33,633 bases of DNA from CAYTCZ01 sp964436315 (GCA_964436315.1 CAYTCZ010000032.1:1-33633); one strand, 5' to 3'; shown: positions 1 to 8,407, counted from the first letter of the stretch. Numbers and translations are program-made. The notes: a model not told the origin generated them from the sequence alone.

Positions 1-69
1 CTCACGGCGTACATCGCACCCCGGCGACGAGGAGTCATTATGAAACGAGTTCTAAGAGTCCCCCTCAAA

Positions 70-100
70 GCCGAGGCTCGCCTTCTCGGCGAGCCTCGGC
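70..100 (-). terminator. Strong hairpin, possible terminator downstream of htrA
   Basis: A perfect 13-bp stem (70-82 with 88-100) closes a 5-nt loop. Read on the minus strand it lies about 165 nt beyond the htrA stop and is followed by a short T-containing stretch (TTTGAGGGG), so it may end htrA transcription. There is no long T-run, so an intrinsic-terminator role is only plausible. Confidence 0.35.
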
Positions 101-154
101 TGGGGAAGGATGGTCGAAGGCCCGGGCATGCAATCGGGCCCCCGACCCTAGTGT

Positions 155-183
155 CCCGGTTCGTAAAGTCCCCTACGAACGGG
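155..183. repeat. Imperfect hairpin in htrA 3' flank
   Basis: Inverted repeat with arms 155-165 and 174-183; the arms match apart from one bulged base around an 8-nt loop. Together with the hairpin at 70-100 it makes the 265 nt beyond the htrA stop rich in structure. I see no gene in bases 1-265: the reading frame open there on the plus strand has no recognisable protein character. Confidence 0.25.
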
Positions 184-265
184 AGCACTGTTCCGCCCAA
201 CCGCGCTGGCGATAGCAGTTCGGGCGGAGTTGCAGGCCCCTGGCCGGGGCCGCAATCGGTTGGCG

Positions 266-1444
266 TTACTCCGTCTCATCAGTTGCTCGACGCCCTAGCT
301 CAACTTCGATTGTCTCGCTCACGGATTTGTTCTTCTTGAATCGCCTAACTTCTAGGACTACGGTGTCGCCCGGTTGTCCGGATCGCACGACGTCGACGAC
401 ATCCTCTGAGGTGGTCATGGCAACACCGTCGATCGCCACGATCACGTCGCCACCGACCCGATAGGTGACCCCGTCCAGAACTATCCGCTCGTCGCCGCCT
501 TTTACGCCCGCTTTGGCGGCCGGTCCGTCCGCGACGGCGTCGGCGACGAGCACGCCCACCTGCGCCGGAAGATTGAAATTCTCGAGGAGCGGCTCGTCGA
601 TCGTCTGCAACACCACGCCGAGGTAGGCGTGCTCGACTCGGCCGTGTTCGAGGATCTGAGAGATCACGCCCCTGACGGTGTTGATCGGAACGGCAAAGCC
701 GATACCGAGGTTCCCCTCCGTCAGCCCATCGGTGGCTATCTGTGAGTTGACGCCGATGACTTCGCCCGAGGCGTTCAGCAACGGCCCACCGGAGTTTCCC
801 TTGTTGATGGGCGCGTCCGTCTGAATCACCTTGTCAATCAGGAAGCCGTTGGGAGCCCGGATCTCGCGTTGAAGGGCGCTAACGATGCCGGCCGTGACGG
901 TGCGCTCGAGACCGAATGGATTTCCGATCGCGACAACCGCGTCTCCGACCCGGACCATTTCAGAGTTGCCAAGTGGAAGGGGCGTGAGCGCCTGGGCCGA
1001 CGCGTCGATCTCGAGCAGCGCCAGATCCGTGGACGGATCAACGCCGACAATCTCCGCACTCATTCGATCGGCCCCGGTGAAGTTGACTTCGACCTCCTCC
1101 GCGCCCTGAACCACGTGGTAGTTGGTGATGACGTGGCCTGCCTCGTCGAAGACGAATCCCGAGCCCTCACTCGGAAGCAGCTGCGGCCCAAGGAAGAAGT
1201 CATCGGAGACGACGAGTGCCTCAACCTGCACGACCCCGGGCGACGCGCTTCGGTAGATCTCTTGGATCGTGCCTGCGTCACCCTCGCTGTCGAACGACGC
1301 GGGCGCCGGAACCGCCTGGCTCTGCACCTCGCGGATCACCGTGGTGGTCCCGCCGTCATCGTCGATCGCCGAGTTGATGCCAACGGCAGCGCCGGCACCG
1401 ACGAGTCCAGCAAGAATGAGAAGAGCCCCCTGGCGGAAGAGCAT
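266..1444 (-). CDS. HtrA/DegP-type trypsin-like serine protease with PDZ domain
   Basis: 392 aa envelope protease of the HtrA family, which degrades or refolds misfolded exported proteins. Residues 7-25 form a hydrophobic signal anchor, followed by an acidic/Thr-rich linker. The trypsin-like domain (about 60-265) shows the complete triad: H110 in TNYHVVQG, D140 in STDLALLE and S218 in GNSGGPLL. One PDZ domain follows (about 273-385, starting AYLGVVLQ), the usual layout of anchored actinobacterial and Deg-type proteases. The start at 1444 puts the ATG only 10 nt after a TATAAC box, with no clear Shine-Dalgarno, so the mRNA may be almost leaderless. It is a monocistronic minus-strand gene, divergent from the glycan operon. 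The family is certain; substrate and exact orthology are unknown. Confidence 0.93.
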   Translation of the reverse strand: MLFRQGALLILAGLVGAGAAVGINSAIDDDGGTTTVIREVQSQAVPAPASFDSEGDAGTIQEIYRSASPGVVQVEALVVSDDFFLGPQLLPSEGSGFVFDEAGHVITNYHVVQGAEEVEVNFTGADRMSAEIVGVDPSTDLALLEIDASAQALTPLPLGNSEMVRVGDAVVAIGNPFGLERTVTAGIVSALQREIRAPNGFLIDKVIQTDAPINKGNSGGPLLNASGEVIGVNSQIATDGLTEGNLGIGFAVPINTVRGVISQILEHGRVEHAYLGVVLQTIDEPLLENFNLPAQVGVLVADAVADGPAAKAGVKGGDERIVLDGVTYRVGGDVIVAIDGVAMTTSEDVVDVVRSGQPGDTVVLEVRRFKKNKSVSETIEVELGRRATDETE

Positions 1445-1454
1445 GCCCAGACCC

Positions 1455-1508
1455 GTTATACAACGACGGTCTTAACCCTCCGTTGCGGCGCGTTAAGCGA
1501 AGGTTAAG
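1455..1508 (-). promoter_or_regulatory. Candidate htrA promoter with 11-bp-period direct repeat
   Basis: On the minus strand a TATAAC box (1455-1460) lies 10 nt before the htrA ATG. About 31 bp further upstream, GTTAAG (plus-strand sense) occurs at 1492-1497 and again at 1503-1508, an exact 11-bp period. OmpR/PhoB-class response regulators bind such tandem half-sites next to or over the -35 region. The placement (about -43 to -60) suits an activator, and htrA genes are common two-component targets. No good -35 hexamer is visible. This is inferred from pattern only. Confidence 0.4.
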
Positions 1509-2199
1509 GCCGAAGACCACGCCGAATAGGACCATCCGAGGGTCGGCCCGGGGCCGTGCAATCGACGGCTCCATTTCGATCGTTTAGTGTTCCTTTCCAA
1601 GGCCGGGTCTCTGTGGCCGACCTTTCGGAGAGCCCTGTGACCGAGGGTTGAGGCCGTTCGCCGCAGACGGTCTCCGACCCGGCCTTCGTCGCGGCTCTCG
1701 GCTGCGTCGGTCGGCACCTGCTCGACGACACGGCGTGAGGTTTCTCGCGTCAAGACCGACGAGCTTCCGTCTCGGCTGCCGGGTTGATGCTGCCGGGTTG
1801 ATTTCAGACGAGGGGTGCGTCAGAATCGCCTCGTTCGTACCGGGACTGGACGAGTCATGATCAGCCCCGATCGAGCAGACCAACCGAGCAGAGGCCAGGC
1901 CGACTTCGGTTGTTTTCGAGCGCTCTGCCTTGGGGTGCCGCTCGGACTCGGTCTTTGGGCAGCCCTCGGCGCTGTGATCTGGCTCTGCGTCTCGTTGGCG
2001 TAGCTGAATCCCGAGGCCTAGGCTCGTTGGTTCGACCGCAGCCTGGACCTTCGGTGGGGCTCTCGATGGAAAATCGAGCGAACGTCCCGCGGATCCGCCG
2101 CCCGGACAACCGGAGCGGCGTCAATACCCACCAAAGGTCAGTGGCGATTCACCGTTGAGCAAGATTCACGGACACTGAGCGGCTCCTACGGTCAGGTAG
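1509..2199. other. Intergenic region between htrA and the glycan operon
   Basis: About 690 nt with no convincing long gene on either strand; the open frames here have scrambled, Arg/Pro/Ser-rich translations typical of shadow frames. It holds a 14-bp tandem duplication (1775-1788 and 1789-1802, GCTGCCGGGTTGAT twice) and one possible small membrane-protein ORF (1857-2003). The promoter of the downstream operon should lie in the last 100 nt, but I cannot point to convincing hexamers. Confidence 0.5.
1857..2003 (+). CDS. Possible 48-aa single-pass membrane protein
   Basis: From the ATG at 1857 the frame encodes 48 residues: a polar N-terminus (about 18 residues, containing two Arg and two Asp) followed by an uninterrupted hydrophobic stretch (about residues 19-46, rich in Leu, Gly, Ala and Val with two Trp), then a stop. 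Such a charge and hydrophobicity split is unlike the surrounding shadow frames. The Shine-Dalgarno is weak and I recognise no family. It could be a chance frame. Confidence 0.22.
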   Translation: MISPDRADQPSRGQADFGCFRALCLGVPLGLGLWAALGAVIWLCVSLA

Positions 2200-3558
2200 A
2201 TGGCCATGGCCGCTCAGACTCGCGTGCCCGGCGCGTCGACGGGAACCGGATCGATCTCGCCCGAGACGCGTGCGCTGCAGCGAAAGGCACACTCGCTCAT
2301 CCCGGGCGGCGCGCACACCTATGCGAAGGGCGACGACCAGTATCCGCTATGCGCGCCTCCTTTTCTCGACCGTGGAAGCGGCTGCCGGGTCTGGGATCGA
2401 GATGGAAACGAATACATCGAGTACGGCATGGGTCTTCGTGCGGTCACCCTCGGCCACGCTTTCCCCGAGGTCGTCGCAGCTGTCGAGCGGCAGTTGGCTC
2501 ACGGAACGAACTTCACCCGCCCGTCTTCGCTCGAAGTCCAAACGGCCGAGACGCTCCTCAGCCTCGTCTCCGGTGCAGAGATGGTCAAGTTCTGCAAGGA
2601 CGGGTCGACCGCAACGACCGCTGCCGTCCGACTCGCGAGGGCGCACACGGGGCGCGACATGATCGCGCTGTGCGGCGACCACCCATTCTTCTCGTACGAC
2701 GACTGGTTCATTGGGACGACCCCGATGTCAGCTGGCATCCCGCATGACATGCAGGAGACGTCCGTCGAGTTCCGCTACAACGAGGTACAGAGCCTCGAGG
2801 AACTGTTTCGCGTCTACCCAGACCGGATCGCTTGCGTAATCCTCGAGCCCGAACGGGAGGTCCCTCCGCAGGGCGATTTCCTGCACGAGGTCCAGCGGCT
2901 CTGTCGAGCCAACGGAGCCCTGTTCATCCTCGACGAGATGATCACGGGGTTCCGCTGGAGCCTCGGCGGCGCTCAGACGCTCTACGGCGTGGAACCCGAC
3001 CTCTCGGCGTTCGGCAAGGCAATGGCGAATGGCTTCGCGGTCTCGGCCTTGGTCGGATCGCGAGAGGTGATGAGCCCGGGTGGTCTCGATCACGATCGTG
3101 ATCGGGTGTTTCTGCTCTCGACGACGCACGGGGCCGAGACCCATTCGCTCGCAGCCGCCAAGGCGACGATGGACGTCTACCGCGAACGGGGAGTCGTGGA
3201 GGTGCTCCGGCGCCGGGGTGAGCAGCTACAGGAGGAAGTCTCGTACCACATCTCCGACCTCGGACTCGAGAAGCACTTTTCCGTGCATGGGCATCCAGCC
3301 AACCTCGTCTATGCAACTCATGACGAGACGGGAACTCCGTCACAGGCCTTCCGAACGCTGTTCCTCCAGGAGACGATCCGCAGAGGTCTCATCGCTCCCT
3401 CTCTCGTCGTCAGCTTCTCCCACGGCAGTGAGGAGATCGAGCGCACAGCCGCCGCGATTGGTGAAGCACTCGAGGTCTACCGGCGTGCACTCCACGACGG
3501 CGTAGAGGCGTACCTCGAGGGGCCGGCCGTGAAACCAGTGTTCCGCCGCAAGGCGTAG
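2200..3558 (+). CDS. Class III PLP aminotransferase, glutamate-1-semialdehyde aminomutase-like
   Basis: 452 aa fold-type I PLP enzyme resembling HemL (glutamate-1-semialdehyde 2,1-aminomutase). Seen: the substrate-entry segment IPGGAHTYAKG near residue 35, the cofactor-aspartate motif FILDEMITGFRW, and the PLP-lysine motif SAFGKAMANGF with K273. It is somewhat longer than housekeeping HemL (about 430 aa) and sits first in an operon with a sugar methyltransferase, a sugar nucleotidyltransferase and a deacetylase rather than with heme genes. I infer that it is one of the GSAM-like aminotransferases of surface-glycan or secondary clusters, which install or move an amino group on a sugar or side chain. 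Two ATG codons (2200 and 2206) are possible starts. The gene is followed after 2 nt by the next start. Confidence 0.8.
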   Translation: MAMAAQTRVPGASTGTGSISPETRALQRKAHSLIPGGAHTYAKGDDQYPLCAPPFLDRGSGCRVWDRDGNEYIEYGMGLRAVTLGHAFPEVVAAVERQLAHGTNFTRPSSLEVQTAETLLSLVSGAEMVKFCKDGSTATTAAVRLARAHTGRDMIALCGDHPFFSYDDWFIGTTPMSAGIPHDMQETSVEFRYNEVQSLEELFRVYPDRIACVILEPEREVPPQGDFLHEVQRLCRANGALFILDEMITGFRWSLGGAQTLYGVEPDLSAFGKAMANGFAVSALVGSREVMSPGGLDHDRDRVFLLSTTHGAETHSLAAAKATMDVYRERGVVEVLRRRGEQLQEEVSYHISDLGLEKHFSVHGHPANLVYATHDETGTPSQAFRTLFLQETIRRGLIAPSLVVSFSHGSEEIERTAAAIGEALEVYRRALHDGVEAYLEGPAVKPVFRRKA

Positions 3559-3560
3559 AG

Positions 3561-4916
3561 ATGGGATCGCTCGCACGATCTGAGCGGCGGATTGAGCGCG
3601 CCGACGGCCGCCCTCCCAGGGAGGTCCTCTCGTGGACGGCAGATGAGGTGTCGCGGGTGGGAGCGGAGATCTACACGCTCATCGAGGATCTGTTTCCACT
3701 CAGGCGCAGCCTCACCGGCGATGGTGTGCGTCAGACGCTCGATGTGATCGAGCAGCACATCCCGCTACTGCGGACAGAGGTACCGAGTGGCACCGCGGTC
3801 TTCGATTGGATCCTCCCCAAGGAGTGGAATGTCCGCGACGCGTGGATCCGCGACCCGAACGGCCGCCGGATTGTGGATGTCGACGACTCGAGTCTGCACG
3901 TTCTCGGTTACAGCACGGCGGTTCATGAACAGCTCGAGCTGAGCGACCTTCGCGAGCACCTGTTTTCCCTTCCTGATCAGCCGGAGCTCATCCCGTTTCG
4001 CAATTCGTACTACGAGGAAAGGTGGGGTTTCTGCCTTCCCCACGATCAGCTCTTGGGTCTTGCCGAGGGTCAGTACGAGGTGCTGATCGACTCGACGCTC
4101 GAGGATGGTTTTGTCACCTACGCCGAGTGCGTCCTGCCCGGTGCGTCGAGCGACGAAGTACTCATCACGACGAACATCTGCCACCCCGCCCTGGCCAATG
4201 ACAATCTGTCAGGGATCGGAGTCGCGACCGCTCTTGCCAGACACCTTGGCGAGCGTTCACTTCGCTACACGTATCGGTTCATCTTCAGCCCGGGGACGCT
4301 TGGTCCACTCGTCTGGCTGTGGCGGAATGAGGCCCGACTGCCGAAGGTCAAGGCCGGTCTCGTTCTCACATGTCTCGGCGACACAGCCGGCTTCAAGTAC
4401 AAGCGCTCTCGATCGGGTGCGTCTCTCATCGATCGAGTTGCGGCGACGGCGCTCGGCTCCTCCGGCAAGGAACATGCGATCAGGGCATTCGAGCCGTGGG
4501 GCGGCGACGAGCGTCAGTTCTGCTCACCCGGATTCGATCTGCCGGTTGGTGTCCTGACGCGCAGTCCGCCGGGAACGTTCCCCGAGTATCACACGTCGGC
4601 AGACAATCTCGACTTCGTCAAGCCTGAGATGCTCGGCGAGTCCTGGGAGCTCTGTCTCTCGATCGCACATATCCTCGAGACGGACTCGATTTTTCGCAGT
4701 CGGACGCAGCAGGGAGAGCCACAACTGGGTAGGCGCGGCCTGAGCACTGCGGCAGCCGACCGTGGAATCGACCAGCGAGCGCTCCTTTGGACCCTGAACC
4801 TCTCCGACGGTCGGCACAGCATCCTCGACATCGCCGAACGCTCCGGACAGCCCTATGAGGCTCTTCACACGGCGACCGAGTTGCTCGTCGAAGCGGGAGT
4901 CCTCGAGCCCGTTTAG
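3561..4916 (+). CDS. DUF4910 (M28-like) aminopeptidase-related protein with C-terminal winged helix
   Basis: 451 aa. The order of parts matches the DUF2172/DUF4910/HTH_47 family: an N-terminal segment with LIEDLFPLRRSLTGDG (about residues 38-53), a small inserted beta domain, then an M28-peptidase-like zinc fold. Candidate metal ligands are H208 and D214 in ICHPALANDNLSG and H344 in EYHTSADN, with GGDERQFCSPG between them. The last 60 residues (LWTLNLSDGRHSILDIAERSG) form a winged-helix-like tail. The family recurs in surface-polysaccharide clusters next to GSAM-like aminotransferases and sugar methyltransferases, as here. Its reaction is not established; it may hydrolyse an amide on a glycan intermediate. 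It starts 2 nt after the aminotransferase stop, so the two are almost certainly co-translated. Confidence 0.82.
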   Translation: MGSLARSERRIERADGRPPREVLSWTADEVSRVGAEIYTLIEDLFPLRRSLTGDGVRQTLDVIEQHIPLLRTEVPSGTAVFDWILPKEWNVRDAWIRDPNGRRIVDVDDSSLHVLGYSTAVHEQLELSDLREHLFSLPDQPELIPFRNSYYEERWGFCLPHDQLLGLAEGQYEVLIDSTLEDGFVTYAECVLPGASSDEVLITTNICHPALANDNLSGIGVATALARHLGERSLRYTYRFIFSPGTLGPLVWLWRNEARLPKVKAGLVLTCLGDTAGFKYKRSRSGASLIDRVAATALGSSGKEHAIRAFEPWGGDERQFCSPGFDLPVGVLTRSPPGTFPEYHTSADNLDFVKPEMLGESWELCLSIAHILETDSIFRSRTQQGEPQLGRRGLSTAAADRGIDQRALLWTLNLSDGRHSILDIAERSGQPYEALHTATELLVEAGVLEPV

Positions 4917-5074
4917 CCCCCCGAGGCAGTCCTGGTTGCGTGCGCCAAGCACGCCCGGCGAGCTGCCCCTCCCTCGACCAGCTGAACCCTGCCTGAGAGT
5001 CGAGTGCCAACCTCACCTTGACTTCCAAACTGAGTTGGGGGCACCAGTCGGGTGACCCAAACACGTGCGGCTCA

Positions 5075-6424
5075 ATGCATCGCGCCCTCAACGACAGACC
5101 GACGCCGATCATTCCGATTCCCGCGGACGCCGAGAGCTCGTCGGAGTCCGGTCTGCCGTCGATCGAGACGACCGCCGCGACGAACGGGACGCCGAGCCCA
5201 CGCTGCCGGTTCTGTGGTGCGACTCTGACCGAGACGTTCGTCGACCTGGGCATGTCGCCGCTCTGCGAGAGCTTCGTCACCAAAGTCGACCTGGGGAGCC
5301 CCGAAATCTTTTACCCATTGCACGTTCGCGTGTGTCTGGAGTGCTTCCTCGTCCAGCTTCCGGCCTTCGTGGAGCCCGACGAGATCTTCACCGAGTACGC
5401 CTACTTCGCGTCCTACTCGGATAGCTGGGTACGGCACGCGCAGGAGTACGCGACCGAGATCAGCGAAAGGCTTCAACTCTCGGCGGAGAGGCATGTCATC
5501 GAGATAGCGAGTAACGACGGCTACCTGCTGCGGCACTTCGACGCGATGGATATCCCAGTGCTCGGCGTCGAGCCCGCACGGAACGTCGCAGGCACAGCGA
5601 TCGCCGACGGAATTCCGACAGTCACCGAGTTCTTCGGTGAGGAGCTTGCGCGTGAGCTCGCGCTGTCGCGGCGAGCGGATCTCCTCATCGCAAACAACGT
5701 TCTCGCACAAGTTCCCGATTTGAACGACTTCGTGCGAGGTCTCGAGATCCTCCTCGCCGACGACGGCGTCTTGACCGCCGAGTTTCCTCATCTTGGCCGG
5801 CTGATCGAAGACAACCAGTTCGACACGATCTACCACGAGCACTTCTCGTACTTCAGCCTGACGACGCTGCGGACGATCTTCGCGCGGCACGGCCTCCGCA
5901 TCTTTGACGTCGAGCGCCACTCGACTCACGGCGGCTCGCTCCGTGTCTTCGCCTGCCGAGCAGGGAACACGGTCTTCGCCGACCGTGCCAGCGTCTCGGC
6001 GGTCCTCGAATCAGAGAGCGCAGCCGGTCTCGACAATCCGATCGGCTACGCCGGCTTCCAGCGGCGGGTCGAAGACGTGAAGCACGCACTCGTCGACTTC
6101 CTCATTCAAGCGCGTCGACAGGGACGATCGGTGGCGGGATACGGAGCGCCCGGGAAGGGCAACACGCTTCTCAATTTCTGCGGGATCCGGTCCGACCTAC
6201 TCCCCTACACCGTCGATCGGAACCCGTACAAACAGGGCCGCTTCTTGCCCGGGACCAGGATTCCGATCTATCATCCGAGCCGGCTCGCAGAGACCAAGCC
6301 TGACTACATCCTGCTGCTGCCATGGAATCTCCGGACTGAGCTTGCGACTCAGTTGAACTACGCGCGCAGCTGGGGAGCCGAGCTCGTCGTCCCGATACCA
6401 AGCGTCGAGGTCGTGTCCCCATGA
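5075..6424 (+). CDS. SAM-dependent sugar C-methyltransferase, three-domain type
   Basis: About 449 aa. Three parts typical of NDP-keto-sugar C-methyltransferases (the TylCIII/NovU kind) are visible: an N-terminal zinc-binding domain with CRFCG and VCLECFLVQLP cysteine pairs; a central Rossmann SAM domain with VIEIASNDGYLL (glycine/aspartate motif I); and a C-terminal Methyltransf_14 domain starting around GYGAPGKGNTLLNFCG. The family adds a methyl group to C3 or C5 of a 4-keto nucleotide sugar. The frame is open from a TTG at 5018, but neither start has a clear ribosome site. I chose the ATG at 5075 because the conserved zinc domain begins only about 40 residues further on. The stop overlaps an ATG (ATGA) at 6421. 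Confidence 0.85.
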   Translation: MHRALNDRPTPIIPIPADAESSSESGLPSIETTAATNGTPSPRCRFCGATLTETFVDLGMSPLCESFVTKVDLGSPEIFYPLHVRVCLECFLVQLPAFVEPDEIFTEYAYFASYSDSWVRHAQEYATEISERLQLSAERHVIEIASNDGYLLRHFDAMDIPVLGVEPARNVAGTAIADGIPTVTEFFGEELARELALSRRADLLIANNVLAQVPDLNDFVRGLEILLADDGVLTAEFPHLGRLIEDNQFDTIYHEHFSYFSLTTLRTIFARHGLRIFDVERHSTHGGSLRVFACRAGNTVFADRASVSAVLESESAAGLDNPIGYAGFQRRVEDVKHALVDFLIQARRQGRSVAGYGAPGKGNTLLNFCGIRSDLLPYTVDRNPYKQGRFLPGTRIPIYHPSRLAETKPDYILLLPWNLRTELATQLNYARSWGAELVVPIPSVEVVSP

Positions 6425-6474
6425 CCGTCCGGCCGCTCCCCACGAAAGCCGAGCTCGAGGGGCTTCGCCCGTGA
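6421..6474 (+). CDS. Possible 17-codon linking mini-ORF
   Basis: An ATG overlaps the methyltransferase stop (ATGA, 6421-6424) and opens a 17-codon frame whose TGA stop (6472-6474) in turn overlaps the GTG start of the next gene (GTGA, 6471-6474). If translated, it would carry ribosomes across the 46-nt gap and couple the two genes. The peptide (Met-Thr-Val-Arg-Pro...) has no recognisable feature. Chance is a fair alternative. Confidence 0.2.
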   Translation: MTVRPLPTKAELEGLRP

Positions 6475-7298
6475 AGGTCGTTCTGTTTTGCGGCGGGCAG
6501 GGACTTCGAATGCGCGAAGCATCGTGGAGCTTGCCGAAGCCACTCGTCCCCCTGGCGGAAAGGCCGGTCCTCTGGCACATCATGCGGTACTACGCTCACT
6601 TCGGGCACCGCGAGTTCGTTCTCTGCCTCGGCTATCGCGGAGAGGCTATCCGCGAGTACTTCCTTGACGGCGGCGAGAAGCTCGGTATTCGCGCCCGTCA
6701 GAACGGCTCAGTTGGGGAGAACGCCCGCGCCGACGAGCTCCTCCCCGAGGATATGGAGAACCTCCGAATCACGTGCGTCGACACGGGCGAAGACGCAACG
6801 ATCGCGGAGCGACTCCTTGCCGTGCGGTCGTATCTCGGCGATGACGACGTCTTCCTTGCGAACTACGGAGACGTACTGACGGACGCGCCGCTCCCGCAAA
6901 TCATCGAGACGGTGCAAGACGAACGGAAGATCGCGACGTTCTTGCTCGTAAGGCCGACGTACAGCTTCCACGTCGTCACGCTCAGAGACGGCCACCAACT
7001 CGTCGAAGCCATCGAGACGAGCGTCGACTCCGGAATCAGAATCAACGGAGGGTACTTCGTCTTTCGGCGCGAGCTCTTCGACTACATCGAGGAGGGAGAA
7101 GAGCTCGTCGACGAGCCGTTCCAGAGGCTCATCGCGAATGAGCAACTCCTCGCATATCCATGGGACGGCTTCTGGGCCCCCATGGACACGTTCAAGGACA
7201 AGCAAACGCTCGAGGCGCTCGCTCAAGCTGGGAGTGCGCCGTGGAGAGTCTGGGACCTCGAGCGGAGTCCAAATGGGCAGCCAACACCGGTGTGCTGA
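6471..7298 (+). CDS. Sugar-1-phosphate nucleotidyltransferase, RfbF (glucose-1-phosphate cytidylyltransferase)-like
   Basis: 275 aa. Members activate a hexose 1-phosphate with a nucleoside triphosphate, the entry step to nucleotide sugars. The N-terminus has the nucleotide loop VVLFCGGQGLRM and the PKPLVPL signature, followed by PVLWHIMRYYAHFG and FVLCLGYRGEAIREYF, which match RfbF more closely than RmlA or GalU. The metal-site aspartate is in FLANYGDVLTD. CDP-glucose is therefore the likeliest product, but nucleotide specificity cannot be read with certainty. The gene starts with GTG and overlaps the PIG-L gene by 7 nt. No CDP-glucose 4,6-dehydratase is in this cluster; the epimerase/dehydratase and RmlC-like genes at 19.4-21.1 kb could belong to the same pathway. 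Confidence 0.83.
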   Translation: MKVVLFCGGQGLRMREASWSLPKPLVPLAERPVLWHIMRYYAHFGHREFVLCLGYRGEAIREYFLDGGEKLGIRARQNGSVGENARADELLPEDMENLRITCVDTGEDATIAERLLAVRSYLGDDDVFLANYGDVLTDAPLPQIIETVQDERKIATFLLVRPTYSFHVVTLRDGHQLVEAIETSVDSGIRINGGYFVFRRELFDYIEEGEELVDEPFQRLIANEQLLAYPWDGFWAPMDTFKDKQTLEALAQAGSAPWRVWDLERSPNGQPTPVC

Positions 7299-8005
7299 AG
7301 CTCCTCTTCCATCGCCAATCAGACAGACCCTTACGCGTCGTCGCCATTGGCTCGCATGCCGATGATCTGGAGATCGGCTGCGGCGGCACGTTGCTCGCGC
7401 TCGCGAAACGGCACCCCTCCCTGGAGGTCCGGTGGATCGTTCTCAGCGCCGATGCGCACCGCGCCGCCGAGGCCCGCGCGAGTGCCGAGTCGCTTCTCGA
7501 CGGCGCCGACGTCGCCGTCGAGCTCTGCGAGTTTCGAGACGGCTTCTTCCCACACGAAATCGGAGCGATCAAGGAGTTCTTCGAGCAGGTCAAGAAGGGG
7601 CCGGATCCCGATCTGATCTTCACGCACTACGGCCGAGACCGCCATCAGGATCATCGGACTGTGTCCGAGCTCACCTGGAACACATTCCGCGATCACCTGA
7701 TCCTCGAGTACGAAGTACCCAAGTACGACGGAGACTTCGGAACGCCGAATTTCTTCGTCGAGCTCTCGGAAGAAACCTGCCGGCGGAAGGTTGACCACCT
7801 GCTCGAGCACTTCGGCTCACAGGCCAACAAGCACTGGTTTACGGAGGACCTCTTCTTCGCGACCCTTCGCATCCGCGGCATGGAGGCTCGCTCCAGAACG
7901 CGGTTCGCCGAGGCTTTCTACGCGCGCAAGCTCGTGTGCGGCGCCGCGAGTCTCGGCTCAGGTGCGGAAGAACTCGCGGCGCTCGCCGCCGCAGCTCGTT
8001 CGTAG
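7292..8005 (+). CDS. PIG-L/LmbE family zinc deacetylase
   Basis: About 237 aa. PIG-L enzymes are zinc-dependent N-deacetylases of N-acetyl-hexosamine-type substrates (MshB, GlcNAc-PI deacetylase, antibiotic-pathway deacetylases). Seen: the metal/catalytic motif SHADDLEIGCGGTL (H22, D24, D25, with Ala where most members have Pro) and the second histidine motif HYGRDRHQDHRTV. The frame is open from an ATG at 7160, but that would overlap the nucleotidyltransferase by 139 nt. The GTG at 7292, overlapping its stop (GTGCTGA), leaves a family-like N-terminus (LRVVAIGSHADD) and is preferred. As the last gene of the glycan operon it probably frees an amino group on the sugar or its carrier. Confidence 0.85.
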   Translation: MLKLLFHRQSDRPLRVVAIGSHADDLEIGCGGTLLALAKRHPSLEVRWIVLSADAHRAAEARASAESLLDGADVAVELCEFRDGFFPHEIGAIKEFFEQVKKGPDPDLIFTHYGRDRHQDHRTVSELTWNTFRDHLILEYEVPKYDGDFGTPNFFVELSEETCRRKVDHLLEHFGSQANKHWFTEDLFFATLRIRGMEARSRTRFAEAFYARKLVCGAASLGSGAEELAALAAAARS

Positions 8006-8047
8006 GCTCCCGGCGCGCGACCAGCGCAGTCGGGGAAACCCGCTAAC

Positions 8048-8407
8048 GTGCTAGGAATGAACGATCCCGGCCTCCGGTTGGTGGAGTTCCCCGCCGACGA
8101 CCCGGCCCGCGCGCGCACGTTCTGGGAAGGGCTTTTGGGCGTTGAGCTCGCAGTCCGGTCGGCGGACGAAGGGCAGGGCTGGCAGACGCGCGGCGGCCAG
8201 ACTGAGCTCGGCCTCCACCCCCGCGGCCCCGGGCCCGGAGATCGCGTCTCCCTTCCGTATTTCGCCGTCCCGGACCTCGCGGCCGCGATAACCCGCGTGC
8301 AGGAGTTAGGCGGCTCGGTAATCCACCCAGGAAATCGCTGGGCGATCTGTCGAGATTCCGAGGGAAGCCCCTTCGGGCTCGCGGCCGACGAACGTAGCGC
8401 CGAGTGA
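8048..8407 (+). CDS. VOC (glyoxalase/bleomycin-resistance) superfamily protein
   Basis: 119 aa from the GTG at 8048, or 116 aa from the in-frame ATG at 8057. The sequence follows the single VOC-module pattern: a first beta-alpha-beta unit (LRLVEFPADDPARARTFWEGLLGVEL), a middle strand pair, and a second unit ending in CRDSEGSPFGL. Family members are metal-dependent dioxygenases, lyases or binding proteins, and the substrate cannot be inferred. Its stop overlaps the start of the FAD oxidoreductase (GTGA), so they are probably one transcription unit, separate from the glycan operon (42-nt gap upstream). Confidence 0.75.
   Translation: MLGMNDPGLRLVEFPADDPARARTFWEGLLGVELAVRSADEGQGWQTRGGQTELGLHPRGPGPGDRVSLPYFAVPDLAAAITRVQELGGSVIHPGNRWAICRDSEGSPFGLAADERSAE

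Noticed and set aside
40..339. 99-codon plus-strand frame at the left end
   Set aside because: Low-complexity translation lying over two hairpins and the end of htrA, with no family resemblance.
1775..1802. 14-bp tandem duplication
   Set aside because: Only two units in a non-coding region; too little to suggest a regulatory array or CRISPR. No CRISPR array was seen anywhere in the window.
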